A DNA stretch of 48,309 bases, taken from positions 1-48,309 of the forward strand of contig JAHFCO010000015.1 of the NCBI GenBank assembly GCA_023249475.1. Reading direction: 5' to 3'. Below are positions 46,143 to 48,309 of the stretch, one piece after another. A program made the translations under genes and the position numbers. Under the pieces are notes generated by a model. It was not told where the DNA came from and made no database searches. It saw nothing but the letters and a program-made list of their open reading frames with translations. How positions within the stretch are numbered: position 1 is the stretch's first letter; each line of letters starts with the position of its first letter. The DNA is from Bacillota bacterium (lineage in GTDB: Bacteria; Bacillota_I; Bacilli_A; Erysipelotrichales; Erysipelotrichaceae).

Positions 46143-46880
46143 ATGTCGACGTGGAATCCATGGCGGGGTTGCCACAAGAAGAGCGAAGGGTGTCTGCACT
46201 GCTATATCCATCGTGCGGATGCCGGAAAAGGGATCGACACGGATCGGATCATCAAGACCGACGAGTTTTATAAACCGATCGGGAAAGATGCGAAAGGAAA
46301 GGACCGTATCAAAAGCGGTCAAGTCGTTTTCCTGTGTTTCAACAGCGATTTCCTGATCGAAGAGGCGGATGAATGGCGTAAAGAAGCATGGAAGATGATC
46401 AAACAGCGCGACGACCTTCATTTCCTTTTCCTCACCAAGCGCATCGAACGCTTCACGATCGGTTTGCCCGAAGATTGGGGAGAAGGCTATCCCAATGTCA
46501 CGGTGTGTTGTACGATCGAGAACCAAGTCCGTGCGGATGAACGACTGAAGGTTTTCAAGACGTTGCCGATCCGCCATAAACTGATCGTCGTCCAACCGAT
46601 GTTGGAAAAGATCGACATCGCTTCCTATCTTGATTCTTCCATCGAATGCGTCGTGGCCGGCGGGGAATCGGGGAAGGATGTACGCCCTCTGGACTATGCG
46701 TGGGTGTTGGATCTGCGCAGACAATGCATGGAAAACAACGTGAGCTTCGAGTTCAGGCAGATCGGGTCGATCTTCATCAAAGATCAGACAATTTATCGTG
46801 TGCAGAAACAATTCCTAGGCGCACAGGCGCGTAAGGCGAACATCAACTATAAGGCCGATCCGGCGTCATCCGTAGATTGA
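46143..46880 (+). CDS. DUF5131 (phage Gp37/Gp68-like) protein
   Basis: This 245-residue protein has the family opening TWNPWRGCHKKSEGCLHCY, where three Cys (C-x6-C-x2-C) lie near residues 10-20, then VVFLCFNSDFLIEEADEWR near 60-78, HFLFLTKRIERF near 95-106 and a closing GGESGKDVRPLDYAWV near 174-189. The Cys cluster and TIM-like pattern suggest a radical-SAM-related or metal-binding fold, not proven. Copies occur in phages and bacteria. AGAGGGGG precedes the start. Confidence 0.75.
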   Translation: MSTWNPWRGCHKKSEGCLHCYIHRADAGKGIDTDRIIKTDEFYKPIGKDAKGKDRIKSGQVVFLCFNSDFLIEEADEWRKEAWKMIKQRDDLHFLFLTKRIERFTIGLPEDWGEGYPNVTVCCTIENQVRADERLKVFKTLPIRHKLIVVQPMLEKIDIASYLDSSIECVVAGGESGKDVRPLDYAWVLDLRRQCMENNVSFEFRQIGSIFIKDQTIYRVQKQFLGAQARKANINYKADPASSVD

Positions 46881-46884
46881 ACGA

Positions 46885-46914
46885 TTGACAGGGTTCTTTC
46901 TTCGGTGGTACTGT
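46885..46914 (+). promoter_or_regulatory. Promoter of the DUF3784 gene
   Basis: A perfect TTGACA (46885-46890) with an 18-base spacer to TACTGT (46909-46914), preceded by TGG as an extended -10. Confidence 0.6.
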
Positions 46915-46935
46915 TGAAACAACAGGGGGTGAACC

Positions 46936-47256
46936 ATGATCTTCTATGTTCCCGCACTCATTCTGCTCGTCATCGCCTATTTCATCAAGTTCAAGAAAGT
47001 GACTTGGCTGGTTTCGGGGTACAATACATCCTCGAAAAAAAGCAAAGAAAAGTATGATCTGGAGAAACTCTGTCGGTTGATGGGGAATTTCGTCTTCGGA
47101 CTCTCTTTCATCCTCTTCATCCTGGCGAGCGCCATGACGCTTATCCCGGATCAAGAAGAGATGCTTCTGCTTGTCGGGCTCGCAGTCCTTGCGCTGTATT
47201 CGTTGATCGGTTTACTCTATCTGAATACTGGAAGAAGAGTATTGAAAGAGGAATGA
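46936..47256 (+). CDS. DUF3784 family small membrane protein
   Basis: This 106-residue protein resembles DUF3784: a first span near 2-17, the conserved WLVSGYNTSSKKSKEKYD segment near 24-41, then two further spans near 50-70 and 76-95. The function is unknown; it is a frequent small integral membrane protein in Bacillota. GGGGGTG precedes the ATG. It stands alone between DUF5131 and the polyphosphate kinase gene. Confidence 0.8.
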   Translation: MIFYVPALILLVIAYFIKFKKVTWLVSGYNTSSKKSKEKYDLEKLCRLMGNFVFGLSFILFILASAMTLIPDQEEMLLLVGLAVLALYSLIGLLYLNTGRRVLKEE

Positions 47257-47479
47257 TCGAAGAAGACCATCAACAAGACGTAGTTTCATCGACATTCGTT
47301 CAAAGTGATTCGACAAGCTTCTAGACCATAAGGGAATCCAGTACAGTCATCCTCTATTCTAGTCTTGGGTTCGTCTTTCCTCGGACATCGAAACCCTCCT
47401 CAATGGAAACGATCGATCGAAAACCAAAGGATGAGCCAAGAATCGATCGGTTACGAAAAAACGAAAGAAAAGGTACGGT

Positions 47480-48309
47480 ATGAACATCAAAGAGTTCCGT
47501 TATGACGGAAGCAAGAAATTCAACATCAAGGAGTTCGACACCAGCCAGACCGGTGAATTCAAGGATCGTGAAGAAGCGGAATCAAACCGCGACGACCATA
47601 TCCTTGAACTGCAAGGATTACAGGATCGCTTGTATGCGGAAAACAAGGAAGGCTTGTTGGTCATTTTCCAGGCCATGGATGCGGCCGGGAAAGATGGCGC
47701 GGTGAAGTACGTCATGTCGGGGATCAATCCGGCGGGCGTGAGCGTCTACAATTTCAAAGTGCCGACCGCGGAAGAAATGGACCACGATTATCTGTGGCGT
47801 GCGATGAAAGCCGGACCGGAACGCGGGAAGATCGCGATTTTCAATCGTTCCTACTATGAGGATGTCTTGGTGGTGAAGGTGCATCAACTGCATCTGAATT
47901 CCGATCTGCCCGACCGGTGCAAGACCAAGGACATATTCGAGAAACGCTACGAACAAATCCGTAACTATGAGAAACATCTCTATGAGAACGGATTCCGCAT
48001 CGTCAAGATTTTTCTGAACATCTCCAAGGATGAACAGAAGAAACAGTTCTTACAGAGGATCGACGATCCTGCGAAGAATTGGAAATTCGCCGACGGGGAT
48101 GTGAAGGAACGCGGGTTTTGGGATCAATACATGGAAGCCTATGAAGATGCGATCAATGCGACCTCCACGAAGGAAGCCCCGTGGTATGTCGTACCTTCGG
48201 ACAAGAAATGGTTCGCACGACAGTTGATCGCCGAGATCATCGTTAAAACGATGGAAGACATCGATCCGCAGTATCCGGTCATCGATGAAGAACGCAAGGC
48301 GAAACTGGC
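47480..48309 (+). CDS. Polyphosphate kinase 2 family protein (3' end outside window)
   Basis: The frame is open from ATG 47480 to the window end, giving 276 visible residues. Walker A-like MDAAGKDG is at residues 66-73, NRSYYEDVLVVKVH near 126-139 forms part of the phosphate-binding and lid region, and DPAKNWKFADGDVKERGFWDQYMEAYE near 198-224 is the lid typical of PPK2. These enzymes use polyphosphate to phosphorylate nucleoside mono- or diphosphates, or the reverse. The class cannot be fixed without the C-terminus, but most of a single PPK2 domain is present. AAAGGT lies upstream of the start. Confidence 0.9.
   Translation, partial: MNIKEFRYDGSKKFNIKEFDTSQTGEFKDREEAESNRDDHILELQGLQDRLYAENKEGLLVIFQAMDAAGKDGAVKYVMSGINPAGVSVYNFKVPTAEEMDHDYLWRAMKAGPERGKIAIFNRSYYEDVLVVKVHQLHLNSDLPDRCKTKDIFEKRYEQIRNYEKHLYENGFRIVKIFLNISKDEQKKQFLQRIDDPAKNWKFADGDVKERGFWDQYMEAYEDAINATSTKEAPWYVVPSDKKWFARQLIAEIIVKTMEDIDPQYPVIDEERKAKL

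Noticed and set aside
47257-47479. Hidden gene or RNA before the PPK2 gene
   Set aside because: The stretch has CGATCGATCG-type short palindromes but no credible coding frame, tRNA fold or clear promoter.

Overview
This window looks like a chromosomal segment of a monoderm Bacillota-type bacterium, by eye around half G+C. Most starts follow GGAGG-like ribosome sites, promoters often carry a TATAAT box (several with an extended TGn), and intrinsic terminators with T-runs are common. The glycine decarboxylase P protein is split (GcvPA/GcvPB), and there is a pcrA-ligA-camS-gatCAB string. The code is standard: TGA ends many genes, often in 4-base ATGA overlaps. The camS neighbourhood and a GatA active-site variant would fit a relative of Mollicutes with the standard code (Acholeplasma- or Izemoplasma-like), but that placement is inferred and only moderately supported.

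Region 1-8.3 kb is a type IV pilus cluster: a partial PilX-like surface protein, PilC, PilM, PilN-like and PilO-like alignment proteins, a prepilin peptidase on the opposite strand, extension ATPase PilB, retraction ATPase PilT and a major-pilin-like prepilin. No secretin is seen, as expected for a cell without an outer membrane.

Region 8.4-15.1 kb, on the minus strand, is a self-contained glycine cleavage module. It runs lplA (lipoate ligase), lpdA (L protein), then a promoter with a tandem glycine riboswitch and terminator, then gcvT, gcvH, gcvPA and gcvPB. LplA charges GcvH with lipoate, LpdA reoxidises it, and glycine itself probably turns on the T-H-PA-PB part.

Region 15.2-25.5 kb is housekeeping and metabolism. 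It has a glutaredoxin-like protein, a DHFR/RibD-fold reductase, a GNAT acetyltransferase and a lipid-linked operon (PHP phosphatase, cardiolipin synthase, patatin, and an unknown protein with two copies of a small beta-rich repeat). After these come a HAD phosphatase, an amino-acid permease, a TIM-barrel sugar isomerase, and a pseudouridine synthase with an RlmI-like methyltransferase.

Region 25.5-39.9 kb is translation and DNA maintenance. tRNA-Gln(CUG) sits divergently beside gltX, tRNA-Glu(CUC) lies 2.3 kb away, and gatCAB follows pcrA-ligA-camS. This is a compact set for the indirect Glu-tRNA-Gln to Gln-tRNA-Gln route. A frameshifted immunity-like gene, an FMN-binding lipid-side protein, an orphan RNA polymerase alpha-CTD-like protein, a PNPOx-like flavoprotein, a membrane protein of unknown function and RlmD complete this part.

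Region 40.0-47.3 kb is an accessory zone that looks more AT-rich, made of small, mostly single genes: peptidase E, GrpB-like, DUF1801, a second DHFR-like reductase, YciI-like, a small membrane protein, a methyltransferase, DUF4256, a Cys-rich pentapeptide-repeat protein, DUF5131 and DUF3784. The window ends inside a PPK2-type polyphosphate kinase gene. No CRISPR array, insertion sequence, rRNA or prophage was recognised.
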